A stretch of DNA of 7,311 nt. Source: an uncultured Collinsella sp. GTDB lineage: Bacteria; Actinomycetota; Coriobacteriia; Coriobacteriales; Coriobacteriaceae. The stretch spans positions 1 through 7,311 of the forward strand of contig CAADVJ010000119.1 of the NCBI GenBank assembly GCA_900752475.1, read 5' to 3'. Under the pieces are notes generated by a model that saw only the letters and a list, made by a program, of their open reading frames with translations, was not told where the DNA came from and made no database searches. Positions within the stretch are counted from its first letter, which is position 1; every line of letters begins with the position of its first letter. Shown piece after piece: positions 1-5,891 of the stretch. Both the position numbers and the translations under genes were made by a program.

Positions 1-1341
1 CCGCCCCGGGCCAGGTGGGCCGGCGGGGCCCGGCGGGGTGAGGAGGGAGCCGGCGGCCACGAGCGCGCCGTCGCCGATCTGGGCGGGCGCGACCATCATG
101 GTGTCGGAACCGATGAAGGCGTCCTTGCCGATGACGGTCTTGTGCTTGTGCACGCCGTCGTAGTTGCAGGTGATGGAGCCTGCGCCCACGTTGACGCCGG
201 AGCCCATGGTGGTGTCGCCGATGTAGGACAGGTGCGGCACCTTGGAGCCCTCGCCGATCGTGGACTTCTTGATTTCCACGTGTGTGCCGGCCTTGGAGCC
301 GTCGAGCATGTGGGTGCCCGGGCGCAGGTAGGCGCGCGGGCCGCAGTCGACGCCGTTCTCGATGACGGCCTCGACGGCGATGGTTTCATCGATGGTGCAG
401 CCGCTGCCGACGGTGGTGTCGGTGAGGCGGCTGTTGGGGCCGAGCTGGCACTCCTCGCCCACGGTGACGTGGCCGATCAGGTGCGTCTGCGGCCACACGA
501 CGGTGTCGCGGCCGATGACGGCATCGGGACCGATCCAGGCCTGCGTGGGATCGATGAACGTGACGCCCTCGGCCATCCAGTGCTCGTTGATGCGGTCGCG
601 CGCGATGGCGGTGAGCTGCGCGAGCTGAATGCGGCTGTTGACGCCCAGGCCGTCGCGGTAGTCGTCGCAGTGGAAGATGGAGACCACCTGGCCGTGACCC
701 TTGAGGATTTCGAGCATGTCGGGCAGGTAGTACTCGGACTGCGCGTTGTCGTTGCCGATCTCGTTAATGTGGGCGGCAAGCTGCGCGCCGTCGAAGGCGT
801 AGCAGCCGGCGTTGCACTCCAGCAGCGTGGCGGCCTGCTCGGGCGTGCAGTCCTTCTGCTCGATGATGCGCTCGATCTGGCCGTCGGCGCCCAGCTTGAT
901 GCGGCCGTAGCCGAAGGGGTCGGGCGGGGTCATGGTCATGACGGTGCAGGCGAGCTCGCCGGTGGCGACGGTCTGCGCGAACTTGGCGACGGTGTCGGCG
1001 GTGATGAGCGGCAAGTCGCCGTTGAGCACGACGACGGGGCCTTGCGTGATGCCGCAGGCCTCGAGCGCGACCTTCACGGCGTGGCCGGTGCCCAGGCGCT
1101 CGGTCTGCTCGACGCACTCGACCTTGGTGGCGCTGTTGGCGTAGGCGCCGTCGATGAGGGCGCGCATCTCGTCGGCGTGGCTGCCGATGACGACCACGAC
1201 GCGGCTGCAGCCGGCCTTGATGGTGGCGTCGACGATCCACTGAACCATGGGCTTGCCCAGGATCTTGTGCGAAACCTTGCAGTGGTTCGACTTCATGCGG
1301 GTGCCCTCGCCGGCAGCGAGGATAATTGCGGTTGCGTCCAT
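1..1341 (-). CDS. glmU: Bifunctional UDP-N-acetylglucosamine pyrophosphorylase / glucosamine-1-phosphate N-acetyltransferase, 3' end cut off by the window edge
   Basis: Cytoplasmic enzyme making UDP-GlcNAc for peptidoglycan: it acetylates glucosamine-1-phosphate, then transfers UMP. The reverse-strand frame is open for 447 codons from the ATG at 1341-1339 with no stop before base 1, so the C-terminus is missing (E. coli GlmU is 456 aa). An AGGAG at 1351-1347 lies 5-6 nt upstream and fixes the start. The N-terminal nucleotidyltransferase domain shows LAAGEGTRM (8-16), QTERLGTGHA (79-88), NGDLPLI (107-113, with the Mg-binding Asp109) and GVNSR with Asn235. From about residue 260 the hexapeptide left-handed beta-helix begins. 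It carries acetyltransferase residues matching E. coli Arg333, His363, Tyr366, Asn377 and Lys392 as Arg340, His370, Tyr373, Asn384 and Lys399, in LRPG, HLSYIGD and NVGAGSITCNYDG. The last 15 or so residues become Gly/Pro-rich and do not fit the family; see findings. It is divergent from the ECF operon. Confidence 0.96.
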   Translation of the reverse strand, partial: MDATAIILAAGEGTRMKSNHCKVSHKILGKPMVQWIVDATIKAGCSRVVVVIGSHADEMRALIDGAYANSATKVECVEQTERLGTGHAVKVALEACGITQGPVVVLNGDLPLITADTVAKFAQTVATGELACTVMTMTPPDPFGYGRIKLGADGQIERIIEQKDCTPEQAATLLECNAGCYAFDGAQLAAHINEIGNDNAQSEYYLPDMLEILKGHGQVVSIFHCDDYRDGLGVNSRIQLAQLTAIARDRINEHWMAEGVTFIDPTQAWIGPDAVIGRDTVVWPQTHLIGHVTVGEECQLGPNSRLTDTTVGSGCTIDETIAVEAVIENGVDCGPRAYLRPGTHMLDGSKAGTHVEIKKSTIGEGSKVPHLSYIGDTTMGSGVNVGAGSITCNYDGVHKHKTVIGKDAFIGSDTMMVAPAQIGDGALVAAGSLLTPPGPAGPPGPGR

Positions 1342-1373
1342 GTGATCTCCTGTTACGTTATAGAGACGTGTGT

Positions 1374-1401
1374 TTGGAAACGATACACGGCGCAATATGA
1401 T
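1374..1401 (+). promoter_or_regulatory. Candidate sigma-70-type promoter for the ECF operon
   Basis: TTGGAA at 1374-1379 and TATGAT at 1396-1401 are separated by 16 nt, giving a reasonable -35/-10 pair pointing at ecfT. Transcription would start near 1408. That would place ATG codons at 1370 and 1397 upstream of the transcript, and so supports the internal start of ecfT at 1550. The pair is seen directly; promoter activity is inferred. Confidence 0.4.
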
Positions 1402-1437
1402 ACCGCAGGCATATGTTGAGCGCGTAACGATTGGTTT

Positions 1438-1460
1438 GCGGCGGTTGAGGCTTGCGCCGC
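1438..1460 (+). promoter_or_regulatory. Small GC hairpin in the putative ECF operon leader
   Basis: GCGGCG (1438-1443) can pair with CGCCGC (1455-1460) around an 11-nt loop, inside the roughly 140-nt stretch between the candidate promoter and the chosen ecfT start. I see no conserved core of a known vitamin riboswitch (TPP, cobalamin, FMN) here. In such GC-rich DNA a 6-bp stem may be chance. Confidence 0.2.
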
Positions 1461-1549
1461 CGGCGTGGCGTTTGCACTGCTTGCGTGCGGCGTTGGCGGT
1501 GCTGCGGAGTTGTCTTTTGAGCGAGGGGGCGGGGGTGCCCGTGGACAAC

Positions 1550-2428
1550 ATGCGAGAGGAGTTTGGCGGCGAGCCCGTCGCGGCGTTCTCGATGTCGCAT
1601 CCGGCTGTGCCGGCACTCTATATAGTGCTGACGCTGGGGCTCACCATGTTCTCGATGCAGCCGGTGTTGATTGCGCTGTCACTTGCGGGCGGGCTGGCGT
1701 ATGGGCTTGCGACACGCGGTGCTGCGCGCACGTTGGGGGCGCTTCGCTGGCAGCTGCCGGTGATTTTGATTATCGCGGTGGTCAATCCGCTGTTTAGCGC
1801 TTCGGGTTCGACGGAGCTGTTCCGTATTGGCATGCGCGCGGTGTATCTGGAAAGCATGGTATACGGCCTGTGCATGGGCGGGCTGTTTGTGGCGAGCGTG
1901 CTGTGGTTTGAGGCCGCGGCGTCGATGCTCGAATACGACAAGGTACTCGCACTGTTAGGCAACGCCGCGCCGGTGATTGCGCTCATGATCTCGATGTGCA
2001 TGAGGCTTATCCCGCAGTTTTTGCGCCGCGGCCGCACGGTGCTGGCGGTGCAAGATGCGATTGACGTGCCGGGGCGCGCGCCGGCCGACCCCGTGCGCTC
2101 GCGCCTGCGGGCATCGAGTGTGTTGATGGGCTGGGGCATGGAAGATTCGCTGGAGCGCGCGGACGCGATGCGCTCGCGCGGGTGGGGTGCCGCGACGCGT
2201 CGTACGACGTATGCGCGGTACCGGCTGGGGCGCGGCGATGTTGCCGCGCTGGTGGGGCTTGCGCTGTTTGGCGCCGCTGTGGTGGCAGTGGCATGGACCG
2301 CGACGACGCAGTATTCGTTTTATCCGCAGCTCTCGGTGCCGGCGCCGTGGCCGGGCTATGTCGTGTACGCTGCCTGGATGGTGCTGCCTTGCGCGTTGCA
2401 CGCGATTGATGAGAAGAGGTTTGGCTGA
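1550..2428 (+). CDS. ecfT: ECF transporter transmembrane (T) component, CbiQ/YkoC-like
   Basis: Membrane scaffold of an energy-coupling factor importer; it links the ATPase domains to the substrate-binding S protein. From the ATG at 1550 the product is 292 aa. Hydrophobic segments lie at about 20-36, 38-54, 69-82, 103-120, 232-252 and 268-285. A cytoplasmic helical region lies between the fourth and fifth, containing ADAMRSRGWG (204-213). This is the conserved coupling motif of T components (ADxMxxRGYG in YkoC-type proteins), in which Arg-Gly contacts the ATPase. The first Ala-Arg-Gly-type motif is not obvious; the matching stretch reads AIDVPGRAP. The frame is open back to 1370, but that extra 60-residue segment is Arg/Leu-rich, unlike the family, and mostly precedes the likely transcript start. 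GTG codons at 1535 and 1541, with a G-rich stretch before them, are other possible starts. The stop overlaps the next start by one base (TGATG), showing translational coupling. Confidence 0.88.
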   Translation: MREEFGGEPVAAFSMSHPAVPALYIVLTLGLTMFSMQPVLIALSLAGGLAYGLATRGAARTLGALRWQLPVILIIAVVNPLFSASGSTELFRIGMRAVYLESMVYGLCMGGLFVASVLWFEAAASMLEYDKVLALLGNAAPVIALMISMCMRLIPQFLRRGRTVLAVQDAIDVPGRAPADPVRSRLRASSVLMGWGMEDSLERADAMRSRGWGAATRRTTYARYRLGRGDVAALVGLALFGAAVVAVAWTATTQYSFYPQLSVPAPWPGYVVYAAWMVLPCALHAIDEKRFG

Positions 2429-4071
2429 TGGCTCGGTTGGATAGCTGCTCGGTAACGGGCGGGGCGTGCGGCTCCGATGTGCCTGCGATTGAGGTGCGGG
2501 GCCTTAGTTTTGCCTATCCCGGGGCCGAGGCACCGGTGCTCGAGGGGCTTGATTGGCGTGTTTCCCAAGGTGCGTTTGCGCTGCTTGTTGGCGGTACCGG
2601 TTCGGGCAAGTCGACGCTACTCTCGCTGCTCAAACCCGAGATCGCGCCGACGGGCGAGCGCGCTGGCGAACTGCGCGTGCTGGGCGAGAGCGTTGCCGAC
2701 ATGGATGTTCGGACGTCCGCGGAGCGCGTGGGCTATGTGTTCCAGGATCCCGAGAACCAGATCGTGTGCGAGACCGTGTGGCACGAGATGGCGTTTGGCC
2801 TGGAAAACTTGGGGCTAGCGCGTGACGAGATGCGTCGTCGCGTGGCCGAGACCAGCTATTTCTTTGGGCTGGAGGATTGGCTCCACCGCGATACCGATAC
2901 GCTTTCGGGTGGTCGCAAGCAGCTGCTGTCGTTGGCCGCCGTGTTGGCGCTCCGCCCGCGCGTGCTGCTGCTCGATGAGCCCACGTCCCAACTGGATCCC
3001 GTTGCGGAGAAGAATTTCCTGCACGCGCTGTTTCGTGTGAATCGCGAGCTGGGCTGCACGGTTGTTGTGGCGACGCATCAGCCGCGCCCAATGCTCGAAT
3101 ACGCGACGTGTGCGTACCGGATTGAGGGCGGCCGCGTGCGTGAGGTGGCGGATATGGCTTCTTTGGGACGCCGAGAATCGCTGTTTTCCGATGACATGTT
3201 GGGGTGGGGTGCCATCCGATGTGCAAAAAACGGAGTATTCAGCAGGCGTGAGGACAATTTGGGCTCTCTGGAGCCGCCCGGGGACGTATCGAGCGCGAAA
3301 AAAAGTTCAGAATTGGACAAATCGTCCAAATTTGTGGCGCAAACGTCGCTCGAGAATGGCTCGGAAGCCTTCCCGCGCACGGATGGAAGCAGAATACTCC
3401 AAAAAATGCACGCTGGGTCGGCTACCACCCTGTCGGAAGGTTGGTTTCGCTACGATCGAGCGTCCGGCTGGGTGTTGCGTGGGCTCGATGCGTCGTTTTC
3501 GGCTGGTGCGGTGCATGCGATCGTGGGCGGCAACGGATGCGGTAAGTCGACGATGCTTTCGGTGCTGGCCAAGACGGTCAAGTTGCAGCGTGGGCATATG
3601 GAGCGCGGGGCGGCCTCGGCGGCGCTGCTGCCTCAGAATCCCAAAGCATTGCTGGTTGCCGAGACGGTTCGCGACGAGCTGATGGAATGGGCTTCGACCT
3701 GCGGATATGACGAGAACTTGGCGCAGGAGCGTGCGGCGAGCTTGGGGTTGTCGGGTCTGGATGGACGCCATCCGTACGATCTTTCGGGCGGGCAGCGCCA
3801 GCTGCTTGCACTGGCAAAGCTGCTGCTGATCGGCCCCGAGCTGCTGCTGCTTGACGAGCCCACGAAGGGCTTGGACCTGGAGAGTCGCCGCATCATCGCC
3901 CGCGCCCTGCGTGACCATGCGAAGGCTGGCGGCACCGTCATCATGGCTACGCACGATCTGGATTTTGCTGAGCAGGTTGCCGATGACATTGCCATGATGT
4001 TTGACGGTGAGATTGCCTGCATGGAGCCGCCGGCCGACTTCTTTACCGACAACGTGTTTTATAGGGCGTGA
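2428..4071 (+). CDS. ecfA: Fused double ABC ATPase of an ECF transporter (two nucleotide-binding domains)
   Basis: ATP-hydrolysing subunit of the ECF importer, 547 aa, combining in one chain what many species encode as EcfA1 and EcfA2 (YkoD-like layout). Domain 1 has Walker A GGTGSGKST (55-63), Q-loop FQDPENQ (Gln106), signature LSGGRKQ (159-165), Walker B ending LLLDEP with Glu184, and switch His217. Domain 2 has Walker A GGNGCGKST (367-375), Q-loop Gln403, signature LSGGQRQ (452-458), LLLLDEP with Glu477, and switch His509. Both sites look catalytically intact. Between them, residues about 265-328 are Ser/Lys/Glu-rich, match nothing in ABC domains and are lower in GC than the rest; they coincide with a palindromic element (separate entry). 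The start overlaps the ecfT stop, with AAGAGG at 2413-2418 as a ribosome binding site. The S-component gene follows after 4 nt. Confidence 0.95.
   Translation: MARLDSCSVTGGACGSDVPAIEVRGLSFAYPGAEAPVLEGLDWRVSQGAFALLVGGTGSGKSTLLSLLKPEIAPTGERAGELRVLGESVADMDVRTSAERVGYVFQDPENQIVCETVWHEMAFGLENLGLARDEMRRRVAETSYFFGLEDWLHRDTDTLSGGRKQLLSLAAVLALRPRVLLLDEPTSQLDPVAEKNFLHALFRVNRELGCTVVVATHQPRPMLEYATCAYRIEGGRVREVADMASLGRRESLFSDDMLGWGAIRCAKNGVFSRREDNLGSLEPPGDVSSAKKSSELDKSSKFVAQTSLENGSEAFPRTDGSRILQKMHAGSATTLSEGWFRYDRASGWVLRGLDASFSAGAVHAIVGGNGCGKSTMLSVLAKTVKLQRGHMERGAASAALLPQNPKALLVAETVRDELMEWASTCGYDENLAQERAASLGLSGLDGRHPYDLSGGQRQLLALAKLLLIGPELLLLDEPTKGLDLESRRIIARALRDHAKAGGTVIMATHDLDFAEQVADDIAMMFDGEIACMEPPADFFTDNVFYRA
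3221..3411. repeat. Palindromic, MITE/RPE-like element lying in frame within the ATPase gene
   Basis: The ends are inverted copies: GTGCA, six AT-rich bases, then GGAGTATTC at 3221-3240, and the reverse complement of the same pattern at 3392-3411. The match runs on as (A/T)GC inward. Nested inner inverted repeats follow in the right order for one long imperfect hairpin: GAGCC 3271-3275 with GGCTC 3358-3362, TCGAGCG 3289-3295 with CGCTCGA 3347-3353, and TTGGAC 3313-3318 with GTCCAA 3324-3329. The element carries A-runs and lower GC than the flanking ATPase domains. It falls exactly in the linker between the two ABC domains and keeps the reading frame open. I see no clear target-site duplication. 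That it is a dispersed repeat is inferred; only one copy is in this window. Confidence 0.6.
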
Positions 4072-4075
4072 TGGG

Positions 4076-4789
4076 ATGACGGATTATCGCGTCGCGCGCC
4101 TGCTTACAAAACTGGAGATCCCGCTGCTGCTGGCGGTGCCAGTGGCGATGGCTGCGGCGTTGCTGGCGGGTATTGAGCAGGCGGCGCTTGCCATGCTTGT
4201 CGTGGTGGCGTTGGTGCTTGCACTATTCTTTGCTGGCTACGAGGCATCTCGTCCGGGTTTGCGCCAGATTATGCCCACGCTGGTGCTGGCGGCGCTGGCG
4301 GCGGCGGGGCGCATCCTGTTTGGGCCCATTCCCGACTTTAAACCGGTGAGCGCTATCGCCATTATCGCGGGGGCGACGCTTGGTCGCCGCAATGGTTTTA
4401 TGGTTGGCGCGCTGGCGGCGCTGACCAGCAATTTCTTTTTTGGGCAGGGCATGTGGACGCCGTGGCAGATGTATGCCTGGGGGCTCGTGGGATACGTTGG
4501 CGGTGTGCTGGCGTATGCGGGTGCGTTCGACCGCGCCGACGGCACCGTGCGCATGCCAGCGCTGCTGGCGTACGGCTTTGCGTCGGGCCTGCTCTATGGC
4601 GTCGTGATCAACGCGTATGACATCATTGGTTTTGTACAGCCGCTTACTTGGGCGGGTGCCGCGGCGCGTCTTGCCACGGCAGTGCCGTTCGATATTACGC
4701 ACGGCCTTGCGACCTGCGTGTTTTTGGCCGCCTTGTACAAGCCTTGGTGTCGCCGCATTAACCGTGTCGTCGTGAAATACGGGCTGTAA
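4076..4789 (+). CDS. ECF transporter substrate-binding (S) component, substrate not assigned
   Basis: Small membrane protein that binds a vitamin-like substrate and docks on EcfT/EcfA; 237 aa from the ATG at 4076. Hydrophobic helices cover most of the chain, with two near the N-terminus (about 15-31 and 36-54). A highly conserved-looking centre reads IPDFKPVSAIAIIAGATLG (85-103), followed by TSNFFFGQGMWTPWQM (117-132), a pattern I associate with unassigned ECF S components of the broad ECF_trnsprt superfamily. Later helices include LLAYGFASGLLYGVVINAYD. It lacks the features I would expect of YkoE (thiamine precursor). Cobalamin (CbrT-type) or another vitamin is possible, but the sequence does not settle it and no biosynthesis gene or riboswitch nearby helps. 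It is the last gene of the operon and probably co-translated with ecfA: the stop of ecfA is at 4069-4071. An upstream in-frame extension into ecfA was rejected. Confidence 0.85.
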   Translation: MTDYRVARLLTKLEIPLLLAVPVAMAAALLAGIEQAALAMLVVVALVLALFFAGYEASRPGLRQIMPTLVLAALAAAGRILFGPIPDFKPVSAIAIIAGATLGRRNGFMVGALAALTSNFFFGQGMWTPWQMYAWGLVGYVGGVLAYAGAFDRADGTVRMPALLAYGFASGLLYGVVINAYDIIGFVQPLTWAGAAARLATAVPFDITHGLATCVFLAALYKPWCRRINRVVVKYGL

Positions 4790-4810
4790 GGCATTTCGCA
4801 TTCCCTCACG

Positions 4811-4879
4811 AACTTGCGGTGGAATAGTTCTCGTTTTTGGCTATTTGCTGCCCAAACAGGAACTATTCCACCGCAACTT
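4811..4879. repeat. Long intergenic palindrome between convergent genes (REP-like; possible bidirectional terminator)
   Basis: TTGCGGTGGAATAGTTC (4814-4830) is perfectly complementary to 4860-4876, a 17-bp stem. A single C/C mismatch is then followed by two more pairs (AA 4811-4812 with TT 4878-4879). The 29-nt loop can itself pair partly (TTTGG 4836-4840 with CCAAA 4852-4856). It lies between the 3' ends of the S-component gene and the exonuclease gene. No run of T follows either arm, so it is not a textbook rho-independent terminator, although such a stem could still stop polymerase or protect mRNA ends. Its form suits a dispersed palindromic repeat; other copies cannot be seen from here. 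Confidence 0.7.
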
Positions 4880-4937
4880 ATAGGGGGAGAGGGGCCACAC
4901 AATCTGTTTTCCTCTGTCCCCCAGGAATTACTTGGGG

Positions 4938-5756
4938 CTAGAGCTCTAGCGTGAGGGTGACGGGGCAGTGGTCGCTGCCAAAGATGTCGCCGCGGATGCC
5001 GGTGTCGCGTACGTTGTCGGCGATTGCGTCGCTTACCAGGAAGTAGTCGATGCGCCAGCCTGCGTTGTTCTTGCGGGCATTAAAGCGGTAGCTCCACCAG
5101 CTGTAGACGCCCTCGACGTCGGGGTTTGCCGCGCGCCAGGTATCGGTAAACCCGGCGTTGAGCAGCTCGGTGAACTTGCCGCGCTCCTCGTCCGAAAAGC
5201 CAGCGTTGCCGCGGTTGGACTTGGGGTTCTTAAGGTCGATCTCCTCATGCGCCACGTTAAAGTCGCCGCAAGTTACGACGGGCTTGCCGGTCTCGCGTTC
5301 AAGCGCGCTCAAAAAGCCGCGATAAGCATCGTCCCAAGCCATGCGCACGTCGATGCGCGCGAGTTCGTTTTGCGCGTTGGGCGTGTAGACGTCGACAAAC
5401 CAAAACTTGTCGAACTCGAGCGCGCAGACGCGGCCCTCGGTTGCGGCTTGGGCGACGAGCTCGGCCGCCTCGCCCTCGCCGGCGTAGGGTAACAGCGCGT
5501 CGGCGTGCAGCACGCGCAGCGGTTCCTGGCGGCTAAAGACCGCAGTGCCCGAATAGCCTTTACGCTCGGCGTAGCTCCAGGTTTGGCGATAGCCGGGCAG
5601 GTTAATATCAACCTGGCCTTCTTGCAACTTGGTCTCTTGCAGCGCCAAGATATCGACGTCGAGTTCTTGCGCGATCTGGATAAAGCTCGGGTCCTTTTTG
5701 AGCACGGCGCGCAGGCCGTTGACGTTCCACGAGGCGAAAGTGTAAGTCTGAGGCAT
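4938..5756 (-). CDS. xth: Exonuclease III / AP endonuclease family DNA repair enzyme
   Basis: Mg-dependent nuclease of base-excision repair that cuts at abasic sites and can degrade 3' ends. The product is 272 aa from the ATG at 5756-5754, with AAAGGA at 5766-5761 as a good ribosome binding site 4 nt upstream. Family motifs are all present: SWNVNGLRA (9-17) with Asn11, LQETK (39-43) with the metal ligand Glu41, VYTPN (123-127) with Tyr124, GDFNVAH (164-170) with Asp165 and Asn167, WRIDYFLVS (234-242), and the terminal GSDHCP (260-265) with Asp262-His263. It is somewhat longer than the roughly 250-residue bacterial ExoA type. The extra residues lie around 85-108, an Ala/Glu-rich stretch before GRVCALEF. 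The gene is convergent with the ECF operon and divergent from the sirtuin gene, so it is probably transcribed alone. Confidence 0.96.
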   Translation of the reverse strand: MPQTYTFASWNVNGLRAVLKKDPSFIQIAQELDVDILALQETKLQEGQVDINLPGYRQTWSYAERKGYSGTAVFSRQEPLRVLHADALLPYAGEGEAAELVAQAATEGRVCALEFDKFWFVDVYTPNAQNELARIDVRMAWDDAYRGFLSALERETGKPVVTCGDFNVAHEEIDLKNPKSNRGNAGFSDEERGKFTELLNAGFTDTWRAANPDVEGVYSWWSYRFNARKNNAGWRIDYFLVSDAIADNVRDTGIRGDIFGSDHCPVTLTLEL

Positions 5757-5819
5757 GGTGTCCTTTCGACGGGGTTGGCAGGCTTAAGATTAGCGCAACA
5801 GGGGCGGGGTGGGCTCCGC

Positions 5820-5844
5820 GCATGCTGACTTTAAGGTCGCATGC
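5820..5844. promoter_or_regulatory. Inverted repeat in the xth/sirtuin divergent region
   Basis: GCATGC-T-GAC (5820-5829) faces GTC-GCATGC (5836-5844) across a 6-nt spacer: nine pairs with one bulged T. It lies 48-72 nt before the sirtuin start in the 135-nt gap between two divergent genes. It could be an operator for a dimeric regulator or a leader hairpin. GCATGC is itself palindromic, so chance is a real alternative. I found no convincing -35/-10 pair for either gene in this gap. Confidence 0.3.
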
Positions 5845-5891
5845 TGGGGCGTCGCTCAACGCTGCCCGACTAACAAGGACGGAGGACTCAT

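Noticed and set aside
142..1419. Long open frame (425 codons) on the plus strand opposite glmU
   Set aside because: Its composition (Val/Ala/Gly/Asp-rich, no motif) is the usual antisense shadow of a high-GC gene; the minus strand encodes an unmistakable GlmU.
1370..1549. N-terminal 60-residue extension of EcfT from the ATG at 1370
   Set aside because: The segment is Arg/Leu-rich with no family resemblance, overlaps the likely promoter and lacks a good ribosome binding site; the ATG at 1550 gives a normal-sized T component.
1342..1549. Vitamin riboswitch before the ECF operon
   Set aside because: I looked for TPP, cobalamin and FMN core words and could not find a convincing set; only a small GC stem is visible.
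3078..3428. Minus-strand open frame (116 codons) across the ATPase linker
   Set aside because: It is antisense to a clear ecfA frame, with no ribosome binding site or motif seen. It may simply be the reverse reading of the palindromic element; database hits to it would more likely reflect repeat copies than a gene.
4001..4075. Upstream in-frame extension of the S component into the end of ecfA
   Set aside because: The peptide is Pro/Arg-rich with no membrane character; the ATG at 4076 gives the usual operon spacing and a sensible N-terminus.
4919..4937. CCCCA/TGGGG stem just past the exonuclease stop as a terminator
   Set aside because: Only five pairs and no T-run on the transcribed strand; the larger palindrome nearby is a better candidate for ending transcripts.
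4937..4950. Perfect 14-bp palindrome GCTAGAGCTCTAGC at the exonuclease stop codon
   Set aside because: Mostly made of coding sequence for the last residues and the stop; no context to suggest a binding site or terminator.
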